A DNA stretch of 64,000 bases from Candidatus Zixiibacteriota bacterium (GTDB taxonomy: Bacteria > Zixibacteria > MSB-5A5 > GN15 > FEB-12), in the NCBI GenBank assembly GCA_022571845.1, contig JACZXB010000010.1, positions 1 through 64,000 of the forward strand, given 5' to 3'. The notes below the pieces were generated by a model. It was not told the DNA's origin, ran no database searches, and saw only the letters and a list, made by a program, of their open reading frames with translations. Of this stretch, positions 16,457 to 24,187 are shown piece by piece. Position 1 is the first letter of the stretch. Each line of letters opens with the position of its first letter. The translations under genes were made by a program, and so were the position numbers.

Positions 16457-16986
16457 GACTACCTCCTTGAGCAATGTTGATGGTTTTTTCTGAAGTATGC
16501 CGCACCGCATTCTGACCCAGTTCAAAATATTCACACAGGCGGGGCACACAAGCGACTAGGCGAATATAGGATAACTGTAACCCAATTGTCAACGAAAACG
16601 GTAGTGGCTCAGTTTGAATTTACCGTGGAATAATATAATAAAAGAGCCAAGCCACCAAAAGCGACCTGGCTGGACATACTATCCACTGCTCCTTAAAAGA
16701 AGCGGTCAAATGAAATTCTCCTTATAATATCAGTATATAATATGGGGCAGTCAAGGATTATTTTTGTTCCAAAGTAGATATTTATACTGAAAAATAACAG
16801 AAAGTTGAAAGTTAGTGGCCTTCAACCTTCTTCCTCCGTAAGCTTAAAAATCCCCGCAAAGCCTCGAAACATTGAGGGGAGGTGCTTTGCGCTTGAAAAT
16901 ATATGGCATAGTTAAAGCCTCATGTCAAGTCATTTGTTGGTTGAAACGCCACTGGTGCTTGTGGTTGATAGCCCAGTGAGTTATAC
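16457..16986. other. 530 bp intergenic stretch with a stem-loop, left flank of repeat R1-A
   Basis: There is no convincing ORF. A bulged stem-loop pairs GCAAAGCCTC (16856-16865) with GAGGTGCTTTGC (16879-16890). It is followed by no T-run, so it is not an obvious terminator. The right end leads into R1-A at 16987. Confidence 0.4.
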
Positions 16987-17166
16987 GCGGGGAACATAGG
17001 ATTTGAACCTCAAATTATTCATTCAAGTGTTGGAAAATCTGTTACCTACACATTCTAATGAGAAACTTGTTATCAGAGATCTAGGAGGTTGAATACTTCG
17101 AAATGTGAGAAGGCAAGGTTCCATAATCAGTCATTGGGCTCAGTTTTCCTCCCCGTGGGGGGTACT
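16987..17166. repeat. R1 repeat, copy A
   Basis: About 180 bp aligning with R1-B (18909-19080) and R1-C (24188-24363) in the same orientation. It begins GCGGGGAACATAGGATTTGAAC, the degenerate form of a tRNA 3' end read in reverse. The central block GGAGGTTGAATACTTC ... AATGTGAGAAGGCAAGG (about 17083-17120) is nearly invariant, and the copy ends with TTTTCCTCCCCGTGGGGGG (17145-17162). As in copy C, the 3' end of a tyrosine recombinase gene (here a fragment) follows directly. Confidence 0.8.
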
Positions 17167-17167
17167 T

Positions 17168-17330
17168 TCAAAACGACAGCTTATCCGCGGCATCAGCCAA
17201 ATGATCAGGTGCTAAATGAGCATATATCATTGTGGTTTGGATATCAGAGTTGCCCATTAACTGTGCAACCATTGGCAGATCGACGCCTTGCATTACTAAA
17301 TGGCTCGCGAAAGCATTCCTTAAGAAAAAC
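17168..17330 (-). pseudogene. C-terminal remnant of a tyrosine recombinase
   Basis: The minus strand reads LRNAFASHLVMQGVDLPMV, AQLMGNSDIQTTMIYAHLA and PDHLADAADKLSF followed by TGA. It matches residues 315-365 of the intact integrase at 24375-25472 almost position by position, including the nucleophilic Tyr. The catalytic R-H pair appears as R-N and the conserved G-H-S as G-N-S, so two active-site histidines are lost. Everything N-terminal is gone. This shows an older related element integrated here and collapsed. Confidence 0.85.
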
Positions 17331-17401
17331 AACCTGCTGGACAAATATCATCTTATGACATATTATAAATTACAGTATGAAAGATTTTAAGGGGTTTCTA
17401 C

Positions 17402-17869
17402 ATGCCAGAAAAAAAGTTGAAAGAATTCCTGGACAGCAACAACATAAAATATGTGGCAATTAGTCACTCGCCTGCCTACACTGCTCAAGAAATCGCAGCT
17501 TTAGCACACATTCCGGGACAAACAATGGCCAAGACAGTGGTGCTCAAGGTGGATGACAAGATGGCCTTAGCAGTTCTGCCATCAGCCTATAAAGTGGACT
17601 TCAAACTGTTAAAGGCTGCAATAGGGGCTGATAAGTTGGAACTTGCAAATGAACAGGAATTCGCTGGTCTCTTTCCACAATGTGAAGTGGGTGCTATGCC
17701 ACCATTTGGAAATCTTTATGGAATAGATGTTTTTGTAGCAGAAAGTTTGTCGGAAAATGATGAAATTGCATTCAACGCCGGTTCGCACACTGAACTAATT
17801 AAAATGTCATTCAAGGACTTTGAATCTCTTGTAAAGCCTCAGAAGGTGAAGTTTTCCACTATTACGTAA
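17402..17869 (+). CDS. YbaK/EbsC-domain aminoacyl-tRNA deacylase
   Basis: 155 residues with AAGGGG ten bases before ATG. The free-standing editing domain is recognisable: [47 protein letters not shown] (conserved Lys44), [33 protein letters not shown], then [23 protein letters not shown] and [17 protein letters not shown] (G-x-H with the catalytic-site Gly/His). Members hydrolyse mischarged tRNAs such as Cys- or Ala-tRNA(Pro). The gene is intact although it sits between a decayed recombinase and a decayed excisionase, so it may be cargo. Confidence 0.88.
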   Translation: MPEKKLKEFLDSNNIKYVAISHSPAYTAQEIAALAHIPGQTMAKTVVLKVDDKMALAVLPSAYKVDFKLLKAAIGADKLELANEQEFAGLFPQCEVGAMPPFGNLYGIDVFVAESLSENDEIAFNAGSHTELIKMSFKDFESLVKPQKVKFSTIT

Positions 17870-17889
17870 GGATGCTTTCGAATCTCCAC

Positions 17890-18066
17890 AGACAGAATGT
17901 TAAACAGTTCACTACCTACTAGTGGACGCATCAAGGGTGCATTCCGCATATAAAAATGGGCAAACTGGTACGGTTCAACACTGACGACATTTTGAAGTGG
18001 TTGTCTAAAATGAAGACAGGAGGACGAAAGAACAGGAACTATGAAGTTGGAGACTTGGGGCTTTGA
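17890..18066 (+). pseudogene. decayed copy of the excisionase-like HTH gene
   Basis: Translation gives WTHQGCIPHIKMGKLVRF then NTDDILKWLSKMKTGGRKN and an end VGDLGL-stop. This parallels residues 24-70 of the protein at 7560-7772, including the WTHQG turn and the G-L terminus. The CAG preceding WTH is TAG here, an in-frame stop, and no N-terminal HTH start is recoverable. It is therefore a nonsense-inactivated and 5'-degraded homologue. It is followed by R2 copy 2, the same order as at 7.5-8.9 kb. Confidence 0.8.
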
Positions 18067-18117
18067 ATCTTTCATGGTTTCGGAAAATAGGGCTTCATGA
18101 ATCGATATTCTGGCCAA

Positions 18118-18229
18118 TTTCTCTCCCCCTATTGGACTATTATAGAACTTTCGGACCGGTAGTGCAGTACCTTCGCAGAGCCAGTTAAATATACTTTCTT
18201 TCCAGCTGGACCGAATTATCGAGGGCAGG
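18118..18229 (+). repeat. R2 repeat, copy 2
   Basis: 18143-18229 (TAGAACTTTCGGACC ... GAGGGCAG) aligns with 8865-8949. The frame Y-R-T-F-G-P-V-V-Q-Y-L-R-R-A-S then TAA is preserved relative to copy 1, including the stop. TTTCTCTCCCC at 18118-18128 matches the block upstream of copy 1, but about 80 bp between the two blocks are missing here. It lies behind the excisionase pseudogene. Confidence 0.7.
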
Positions 18230-18307
18230 CCATACACTAATAGATATAACAACTTCAAATTGTCAAAAAAAATTGCTCAAAAAGGAAGTTTTGCCTATTA
18301 TTAAGAT

Positions 18308-18592
18308 ATGAAGGGATTTGGATTTATACTCTGTTTGCTGGCTTTGCTGGCCTGCTCAGATAAACAAGGAACCCCGACAGGTACTACCTCGCCAAACAAT
18401 GGTATTACACGAAGTTTCGAGATTGCCCTGAAACCTGGTGACTGCCCTAATAGCCCGTGTTTGAATAGCACTACTGCGGATACTTATTGTGTGTCGGTTG
18501 GATTCGAATACTCTACTGACAGCAGGTGTTTTGAGCGAACTCAGAACTACCAGACACAATTATATTGTCGGGTTACATGCTACAAACAATGA
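18308..18592 (+). CDS. small cysteine-rich lipoprotein
   Basis: 94 residues: a short basic N-terminus, hydrophobic core and lipobox LLAC with the lipidated cysteine at residue 16, giving an envelope-anchored protein. The mature part is Thr/Ser-rich, then carries six further cysteines in the pattern C-x4-C-x8-9-C...C-x-C-like (GDCPNSPCLN, DTYCVSV, SRCFERT, LYCRVTCYK), suggesting disulfides. There is no family I know. It stands inside the R1-A/R1-B interval, so it is probably island cargo. The ribosome-binding site is weak. Confidence 0.6.
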   Translation: MKGFGFILCLLALLACSDKQGTPTGTTSPNNGITRSFEIALKPGDCPNSPCLNSTTADTYCVSVGFEYSTDSRCFERTQNYQTQLYCRVTCYKQ

Positions 18593-18731
18593 TCACCGAC
18601 CTACTTCTCGGTGCTTTTGCTCTCTTGATATGTTGCATGTGCTATCAAGCTATCAGGAAAATGTGAATAGCCGAACTGAGACAGTGCGGTTTGGGTAAAC
18701 TGCATTAACCTTTTAATGAGGAGACATCACT

Positions 18732-18896
18732 ATGTCAAACGAATTAAATCTAACGGCTAATCGGGTTCAGCCCACAAAGAACTTCGAGAAGCTGGAAATA
18801 GACAAAAGCAAATCGGATGGTGTCTTTGGAACTATCTACATTCCGGCGGGTACTGAGATTCCCGAAAAGATAGTTATCAGCGTCAACCATAAGTAG
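18732..18896 (+). CDS. 54-residue hypothetical protein with a strong ribosome-binding site
   Basis: ATG 18732 follows GAGGAGACATCACT, a near-ideal Shine-Dalgarno and spacing. The product MSNELNLTANRVQPTKNFEK continues to IYIPAGTEIPEKIVISVNHK. It is polar and probably all-beta at the C-terminus, with no cysteines and no signal. The quality of the ribosome-binding site and the balanced composition support a real gene. Function is unknown. It ends 13 bp before R1-B. Confidence 0.55.
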   Translation: MSNELNLTANRVQPTKNFEKLEIDKSKSDGVFGTIYIPAGTEIPEKIVISVNHK

Positions 18897-18908
18897 GAAG
18901 TGCAAACA

Positions 18909-19080
18909 CAGCATGGGATTCGAACTACAAATTATTTATTCAACTGTTGGGAAACGTGTTATCTGCGTCTTCCAATAAGACGTATGATATCAGAGATTTA
19001 GGAGGTTGAATACTTCCAAATGTGAGAAGGCAAGGTTCCATGTTACACATTTTGTTCGAATTTTCTTCCCCCGGTGGAGT
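18909..19080. repeat. R1 repeat, copy B
   Basis: Aligned with copies A and C from CAGCATGGGATTCGAAC to TTTTCTTCCCCCGG. Unlike A and C it is not followed by recombinase sequence. On the minus strand it can form a 6-bp hairpin CGTCTT-ATTGG-AAGACG (18966-18982) whose end base pairs differ from those of copy C while pairing and loop are kept. A minus-strand frame from ATG 19203 (87 codons) runs through the copy; I do not call it a gene because most of it is repeat. Confidence 0.8.
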
Positions 19081-19241
19081 GGTTGGGGTAAAGTTTGAGG
19101 TCATTCTTTGAAGCTCGTGTGCTTGAAACGGGGTGAGCATGCTGGGTTTGATGTGGCAGCCAAGTCCAACGCCGATAGGATGCTCTGGCATTTGTATATG
19201 CATTAGCTTTCTTCCTGTTCCTTGGTCAGTTTCTACTACTA

Positions 19242-19919
19242 TCAGTTAGATCGTTTCCCGACTTTCTTTTTGATGTCAACACGGATTCGCCGAGCTGCAT
19301 CCAGGCCAATTGCCAGAGACTGTCGTTCCACTTTTAGAATAATCGGGCCGCCGAAAGGCGCGCGCTCTTTAACCTGCACTTCACTGCCAATCTTCAGTTT
19401 CATACCAGTCAGATACCGCAGGAATTCCGGATCATGGTCGGATACTTCAACCACGCGTCCCGTTTCGCCTTCACTCACTTTGTCGAGTGGTACGCCCCGG
19501 CTTAATGGCAAGTTACCGTCCTTGCCCGGTATAGTATGACCGTGAGGGTCGAATTTCGGCCTTCCCAGAAAATTGAATATGCGTTCAATCAGCTTGTTAC
19601 TTATAACGTGCTCAAGGACCTCGGCGTCCTCGTGTATTTCGTCCCAGGGAATACCCAAAGTCTTGTTTAGAAACAGCTCGATCAGCCTGTGGCGACGAAG
19701 CAAATCTACGGCTATCCTCTGGCCTCGCTTAGTTAGCAGTACACCCTTATAAGGTTTGTGAGATAAATACCCTTCAGCGGCAAGATGTTTCACCATACCG
19801 CTAACCGAAGGCATTTTAACGCCCATACTCCTGGCAATATCCTTGGTAAACACCCGTTGATTCTCGCCCTGGAGCTCATACACCGTCTTTATATAATCCT
19901 CAATGGATCTGCTTAGCAT
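19242..19919 (-). CDS. DtxR/MntR-family metal-dependent repressor
   Basis: 225 residues from ATG 19919, with AAGGAGG eleven bases upstream. Three parts are seen: an N-terminal winged helix (SIEDYIKTVYELQGENQRVFTKDIARSMGVKMPSVSGMVKHLAAEGYL), a dimerisation/metal-binding domain (RHRLIELFLNKTLGIPWDEIHEDAEVLEHVISNKLIERI, with the usual E/H ligands), and a C-terminal FeoA/SH3-like domain (about 150-220). It senses Fe(II) or Mn(II). It is divergent from the multicopper oxidase operon across a 299 bp spacer, which argues that it controls that operon and itself. Confidence 0.92.
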   Translation of the reverse strand: MLSRSIEDYIKTVYELQGENQRVFTKDIARSMGVKMPSVSGMVKHLAAEGYLSHKPYKGVLLTKRGQRIAVDLLRRHRLIELFLNKTLGIPWDEIHEDAEVLEHVISNKLIERIFNFLGRPKFDPHGHTIPGKDGNLPLSRGVPLDKVSEGETGRVVEVSDHDPEFLRYLTGMKLKIGSEVQVKERAPFGGPIILKVERQSLAIGLDAARRIRVDIKKKVGKRSN

Positions 19920-20115
19920 CTAAAATCTCGCCTCCTTAGTCGCCTTATTCTATTAGCATTATACAACGAGTATGCAGGCAGAAAAACGATTTTTTTGGAT
20001 TTGATAATTTAGAATTTATCACCAAATCATGTAGTAAGTCATTTCAGTTATTAGTGTTAGGAGTTTTTTAATAATGATGAAGTCGTGTTACTGGATTTTG
20101 AGAACCAAATAAGTC

Positions 20116-20144
20116 TTGACTATTGCTCAAGATTCGTTTAAGCT
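20116..20144 (+). promoter_or_regulatory. candidate promoter of the metal-oxidase operon
   Basis: TTGACT (20116-20121), a 17-bp spacer and TAAGCT (20139-20144) lie 75 bp before the operon's first ATG. The -35 is good and the -10 poor, which fits a regulated promoter. GAACCTAAC at about 20160-20168, just downstream, contains a CCTAA half-site like those of iron-dependent DtxR boxes, but I see no full palindrome. The rest of 19920-20218 shows no gene. Confidence 0.4.
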
Positions 20145-20218
20145 TCTCTTAAAGTTTGCCGAACCTAACTATTTAAAAAGGAAATCAGAACTTTTTTAAG
20201 GATATTGCGTGCAATTGA

Positions 20219-21397
20219 ATGAAAGCATTCCTCAAGTCAAATTCGCAGATAGTCCCTGCTAAACCTTGCTCAGATGGAAATTCTCGCCGTCGTTTTATGC
20301 GGATTTTTGGAAGCAGCTTAGTCCTGGGAGTCAGTGGATTAGCTTTTTCAAATGTCCATGCGGACCATGGAGCGGCATCGAATAATTCGATACCTAAAAA
20401 GTTGATGGGAGCGGTAGGGCACGTCAAGGGTGACTACCCGGAAAACTTTCTTCGTAGCTTTTATAATGGTCAGCCTGTTCCGGCAGATGCCTTGCGTAAA
20501 GCCCAGTCAGAAAGTTGGCCCAAGCCAGACGTGTTTTACGAAATTCACGCTCTTGATCGCGATATTGAGATCGCTCCCGGAGTAACTTTTCCAGGCTGGA
20601 CATTCGGATTAAAACGAGACGGCGACAGAGAGCTTCCTCTACAGGGTAATATTCCCGGACCGACTCTGCGTTGCCGCGAGGGGCAAGAAATACTCATCAA
20701 GTTTGTAAACCAGGGTTCCCATCCCCATACAATCCACTTCCACGGCATCCACGAATACGAATTTGATGGGGCGATGCCCGAACAGTTTGTCTTCCCGGGA
20801 CAAGAGTTTTGGTATCGCTTTAAGGCTGAACCGTACGGTCTTCACCTATACCATTGTCATTCGAGCCCTCTTAAGCATCACATTCACAAGGGACTCTATG
20901 GAGTCTTCATAGTCGATCCCGATCCCAGATGGGGCACGCGCACCCCGGCTGGCAAAGATTCCAAGGGCAGAATCCAGGAATACGTGATGATGATGAACGG
21001 TTTTGATACTAACTTCGACGGAGAAAATGAAGTTTATAGTGTCAACACGGCTGCTTTCTATTACACCGGAGATCGGGCAATTCCGGTCAGGAAAAACGAA
21101 CTTGTGCGAATCTATCTGGTTAACATAACCGAGTTCGATCCCATTAATTCGTTCCATGTCCATGCAAACTTTTTCTATGCGATCCGCACCGGTACCCGGA
21201 TTATGACCTGGGGGGACGAAGCGCATATGGAAAAAAATAAGCACCAATTCGAATTCACTGACACGGTTATGCTGTGCCAGGGTGAACGTACTATCATTGA
21301 AATGAAGTTTCCTCATGAAGGCATGTATATGTTTCACGCCCACCAGAGTGAGTTTGCCGAATTGGGCTGGATGGCATTTTTCATGGTCGAGGCTTAA
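20219..21397 (+). CDS. two-domain multicopper oxidase, Tat-exported
   Basis: 392 residues. SRRRFMRIFGSSLVLGVSGLAF (22-43) is a twin-arginine signal. Domain 1 has HTIHFHG (H173, H175) and YHCHSSPLKHHIHKGLYG, giving H212, C213, H214 and the downstream His of a type 1 copper site. Domain 2 has NSFHVHANFF (H313, H315) and MFHAHQSEFAELGW (H373, H375), lacking a cysteine. So trinuclear-site ligands come from both domains and the blue copper only from domain 1, as in short, trimer-forming two-domain oxidases. Likely a periplasmic ferroxidase or metal oxidase; an NirK-type nitrite reductase is less likely because the HCH motif replaces the nitrite reductase HCA pattern. First gene of the operon. Confidence 0.88.
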   Translation: MKAFLKSNSQIVPAKPCSDGNSRRRFMRIFGSSLVLGVSGLAFSNVHADHGAASNNSIPKKLMGAVGHVKGDYPENFLRSFYNGQPVPADALRKAQSESWPKPDVFYEIHALDRDIEIAPGVTFPGWTFGLKRDGDRELPLQGNIPGPTLRCREGQEILIKFVNQGSHPHTIHFHGIHEYEFDGAMPEQFVFPGQEFWYRFKAEPYGLHLYHCHSSPLKHHIHKGLYGVFIVDPDPRWGTRTPAGKDSKGRIQEYVMMMNGFDTNFDGENEVYSVNTAAFYYTGDRAIPVRKNELVRIYLVNITEFDPINSFHVHANFFYAIRTGTRIMTWGDEAHMEKNKHQFEFTDTVMLCQGERTIIEMKFPHEGMYMFHAHQSEFAELGWMAFFMVEA

Positions 21398-21399
21398 AA

Positions 21400-22680
21400 A
21401 TGAACAATAGTTCTGAAAACAAACGTGCCAAGGAAAAGGACGATATGGAAAAGGGGGGACCGATGAAAAAGTTCGGACTTTCTACTCTTGTCCTGGCAGT
21501 AATCCCATTCATTCTCCTTGGGGCCTTTGTGGCCTTCCTCCTCCTTCAAGATCCGCGAAACGTGGCAGGTACTAAGTTCCCACCGGTAGAGGAAATCATC
21601 TTCGAGAGGATTGTCATACAAACAGAATCCGAGACACACCCCCACCTTTTTTTGGTCGATATTCGAAACGACGGTCCTGATCCAGTCACAATCGCCCAGG
21701 TGCTGGTCGATGAGGCTTATTGGTATTTTACGATGACACCCGAGGATAAGGTGCTTGGTCGTCTGCAGTCGGGTACTATAGAAATCCCTTACCACTGGAC
21801 TGAAGGAGATGCCTACAATATAACTCTCCTTACTGCAAGTGGAGTTACATTTAGTCACGAGATTTCTGTAGCTGTCGAAAGCCCTCCAATGTCAGTCCGG
21901 TACTTCAGCTTTTTTGCCCTGATAGGTTTCTATGTTGGAATCATTCCGATCATGATTGGCCTGGCCTGGTATCCATCATTACGGCGTCTTACAGTTAACT
22001 CCTGGAACTTTATTCTCTTTCTCACAGTCGGACTGCTTGTTTTCCTGGGCGTCGAAACTGTTGTTGAGGGTCTTGAGATGTCCGGCGGTAACATGGTAGC
22101 CGAAACGTTTCACCCGGCTGTTTTGTTTTTTATCATGCTGATATCAACTTTTCTTCTTCTTCAGGTTTTTACTGAGCGTGGCCGGATCAGTTCCGGGGCA
22201 CAGAGTGAGTCGCGTGGTGGGCTCACGCTCGCCTATATGGTTGCACTCGGGATTGGACTGCACAACTTAGGCGAGGGACTCGCCATCGGCACAGCCTACA
22301 ATACGGGCGAAATTACTCTCGGCGCTACCTTAGTAATAGGTTTCGCGCTTCATAACACAACCGAGGGACTTGCCATCATTTCACCCCTGGCGAGACAGTC
22401 TTTCAATTTTAAACAACTAATTAAACATCTAATCCTTCTTGGCGTTGTAGCTGGTGCCCCAACTATTGTCGGAGCCTGGCTTGGTGGTTTTGCCCCATCT
22501 TTACTTTGGGGGATTATATTCATGGCCATAGGTGCTGGAGCAATCTTCCAAGTTGTCTATTCAATAACTGCACAGATTTTTTCCCGCACGGAGCATCCAA
22601 TTAACCTTTTCAACTTCACCAACTTCGCAGGCTTGATGCTTGGCTTCGGCGTCATGTTCGGCACAGCGCTGATGGTATAG
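21400..22680 (+). CDS. ZIP-family divalent metal transporter with an N-terminal extracytoplasmic domain
   Basis: 426 residues. Residues 1-22 are a charged leader, a TM lies at about 25-49, then residues 50-165 form a beta-rich soluble domain (FERIVIQTESETHPHLFLVDIRNDGPDPVTIAQVLVD). Eight TM-like segments follow from about 168, with the ZIP metal-site signatures HNLGEGLAIG (H288, E292) and HNTTEGLAI (H318, E322). Typical ZIPs are 200-300 residues; the extra domain would face the periplasm next to the multicopper oxidase encoded two bases upstream. It may receive oxidised or reduced metal from the oxidase; direction of transport is inward in known ZIPs. An internal start M22 is possible. Confidence 0.87.
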   Translation: MNNSSENKRAKEKDDMEKGGPMKKFGLSTLVLAVIPFILLGAFVAFLLLQDPRNVAGTKFPPVEEIIFERIVIQTESETHPHLFLVDIRNDGPDPVTIAQVLVDEAYWYFTMTPEDKVLGRLQSGTIEIPYHWTEGDAYNITLLTASGVTFSHEISVAVESPPMSVRYFSFFALIGFYVGIIPIMIGLAWYPSLRRLTVNSWNFILFLTVGLLVFLGVETVVEGLEMSGGNMVAETFHPAVLFFIMLISTFLLLQVFTERGRISSGAQSESRGGLTLAYMVALGIGLHNLGEGLAIGTAYNTGEITLGATLVIGFALHNTTEGLAIISPLARQSFNFKQLIKHLILLGVVAGAPTIVGAWLGGFAPSLLWGIIFMAIGAGAIFQVVYSITAQIFSRTEHPINLFNFTNFAGLMLGFGVMFGTALMV

Positions 22681-22688
22681 AGGTAAAA

Positions 22689-23105
22689 ATGAGTCAAATC
22701 CAAATCAAAAGTCTGCGGTATCTCATTTTAACCGTGTTAATTGCGCTGCCTCTATTCCTTGGAAACATTTTCGCTCAGCGTGGCAGTCTGGAATTTGATA
22801 CCGACGTGCGTACAATCATCATAACTGCAAAAGACATGAAGTTCAACCAAACTAATCCGACTTTCGAAGTGGCCTATGGAGAGAGGGTACGGATCGTATT
22901 CCGAAACGAGGATGCCGGAATGAAGCACGATCTTGTGATTGAAGATCTCGGCCTTCGTACATCCATACTCCAACCAGGGCAGGAAGCGATCATCGAATTT
23001 ATAGCTCAAACAGAGGGTACGTTTGAATACTTTTGTTCTATACACCCCATCTCAATGCGCGGTACTTTGCTAGTGATTAGTTCACCAATGATTGCTGGAA
23101 ATTAG
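22689..23105 (+). CDS. exported cupredoxin (plastocyanin-like)
   Basis: 138 residues with a signal peptide or N-terminal anchor at about 8-30. The mature domain has the blue-copper ligand set H80 (GMKHDLVI), C116, H119 and M123 (YFCSIHPISMRGTLLV). Fold context ITAKDMKFN...FEVAYGERVRIVFRNED is typical. It probably transfers electrons to or from the multicopper oxidase in the periplasm. It starts eight bases after the ZIP stop in the same operon. Confidence 0.9.
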   Translation: MSQIQIKSLRYLILTVLIALPLFLGNIFAQRGSLEFDTDVRTIIITAKDMKFNQTNPTFEVAYGERVRIVFRNEDAGMKHDLVIEDLGLRTSILQPGQEAIIEFIAQTEGTFEYFCSIHPISMRGTLLVISSPMIAGN

Positions 23106-23214
23106 GCTTCCCTTTTCATTTTCGAGGGTAGGTTGCGCGAAACTCTCATCTTTGGCTGGGCAAGAGACAACAATTAGCGATTGTTCACATATTTAAACGG
23201 GGAGAAAACCAACA

Positions 23215-24060
23215 ATGTCCACAATTCCTGTCTTTCGAAACGACAAACTTTTTCGAGTTTCATTCCAAGTAATTACTTTTGTGGTAATTCTCACAGTCGG
23301 TTTATTAAGTTCTCAAGCCGCCGAGGGCAATGAAATAGTTACTGATCGTCCCGATCAAACTGAATCGAGTTCAAGTGTGAAGCCAGGGGTAGTTCAACTC
23401 GAAGTTGGATGGGGCTACACATTCGACAAATCCACAACTGGTTTTGTTCGTACAAACGAATTTCCGCAGACGCTTGTTAGAATCGGGGCGGTTGATGGAT
23501 TCGAGATTCGCTTGATTTGGAATGGCCAGATTTGGGAGAATCCGAGCAGGTCAAAAGACGATAGTTTTAATGGTATAGGTGACGCCGCTGTCGGTGGAAA
23601 ACTTGAATTGTGGCCGGAGAAAGGATCGAGACCTGAAGCTGCGCTACTCTTTGGATTCAGCTTGCCGGTAGGGGACAATCAGTTCACCAGTGGCAAAATA
23701 AATCCGTCTGCGCGGATGAGTTTCGCCAATAAATTAACAGATATTTTATCGCTGGGCTACAATTTCGGGTTCACTTCTGTGTCGATGGAGACACTCCCCG
23801 GGCAATCACAGACCGATTATTACGGACAATATACAATAGCCTTGGGAGCCAGTCTGAGCGATAAGATAGGAGCGTTCGTGGAACTGTTTGGTGACATTCG
23901 AATTGATGATAGCGATTTACCACAACATTCCGCTGATGGCGGATTGACGTTCTTGGTAAAAGAAAATATTCAATTTGATCTTGCTGGCGGCTTTGGAATT
24001 TCTAGCTCATCGTCCGATTGGATTCTTCTGAGTGGAATTTCTATAAGGTTCCCTGATTAG
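23215..24060 (+). CDS. putative outer-membrane channel (phenol/MetA-degradation family type)
   Basis: 281 residues: a long signal peptide (to about residue 38, SSQAAEG), then EIVTDRPDQTESSSSVKPGVVQLEVGWGYTF, the hallmark opening of the PF13557 outer-membrane beta-barrel family. Repeated amphipathic strands (FEIRLIWNGQ, GIGDAAVGGKLEL, EAALLFGFSLPVG, ADGGLTFLVKENIQFDLAGGFGIS) end with the C-terminal aromatic strand ISIRFPD. It would provide outer-membrane passage for this metal cluster. GGGGAG lies 10 bases upstream of the ATG and the gene is 109 bp after the cupredoxin gene. Confidence 0.8.
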   Translation: MSTIPVFRNDKLFRVSFQVITFVVILTVGLLSSQAAEGNEIVTDRPDQTESSSSVKPGVVQLEVGWGYTFDKSTTGFVRTNEFPQTLVRIGAVDGFEIRLIWNGQIWENPSRSKDDSFNGIGDAAVGGKLELWPEKGSRPEAALLFGFSLPVGDNQFTSGKINPSARMSFANKLTDILSLGYNFGFTSVSMETLPGQSQTDYYGQYTIALGASLSDKIGAFVELFGDIRIDDSDLPQHSADGGLTFLVKENIQFDLAGGFGISSSSSDWILLSGISIRFPD

Positions 24061-24187
24061 CGGGGCGCAGCAAGTCTTTCAGTTTTATCTTCAGGTCGGG
24101 TGGCCCACCTTTCAGATGGTTTCTCATCTGGCTATCCTGTTAAAACAAGATTCAATCGTTACAAAAAAATCTAACCAATTCAATAAA

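Noticed and set aside
17089-17358. 89-codon plus-strand frame over R1-A and the recombinase remnant
   Set aside because: The minus strand carries a recognisable recombinase C-terminus; this frame is its antisense.
16987-19080. R1 copies as integron attC sites with gene cassettes between them
   Set aside because: The recombinase is not of the IntI type, the copies are far longer than attC, share no core GTTRRRY pair and sit behind int genes rather than behind each cassette gene.
18940-19203. 87-codon minus-strand frame with a fair ribosome-binding site running into R1-B
   Set aside because: More than half of it is the R1 repeat and the unique part matches nothing I recognise; recorded under R1 instead.
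20219-21397. Multicopper oxidase as a copper nitrite reductase (NirK)
   Set aside because: The domain-1 motif is HCH with trinuclear-type HxH pairs in both domains, which fits a two-domain oxidase rather than NirK.
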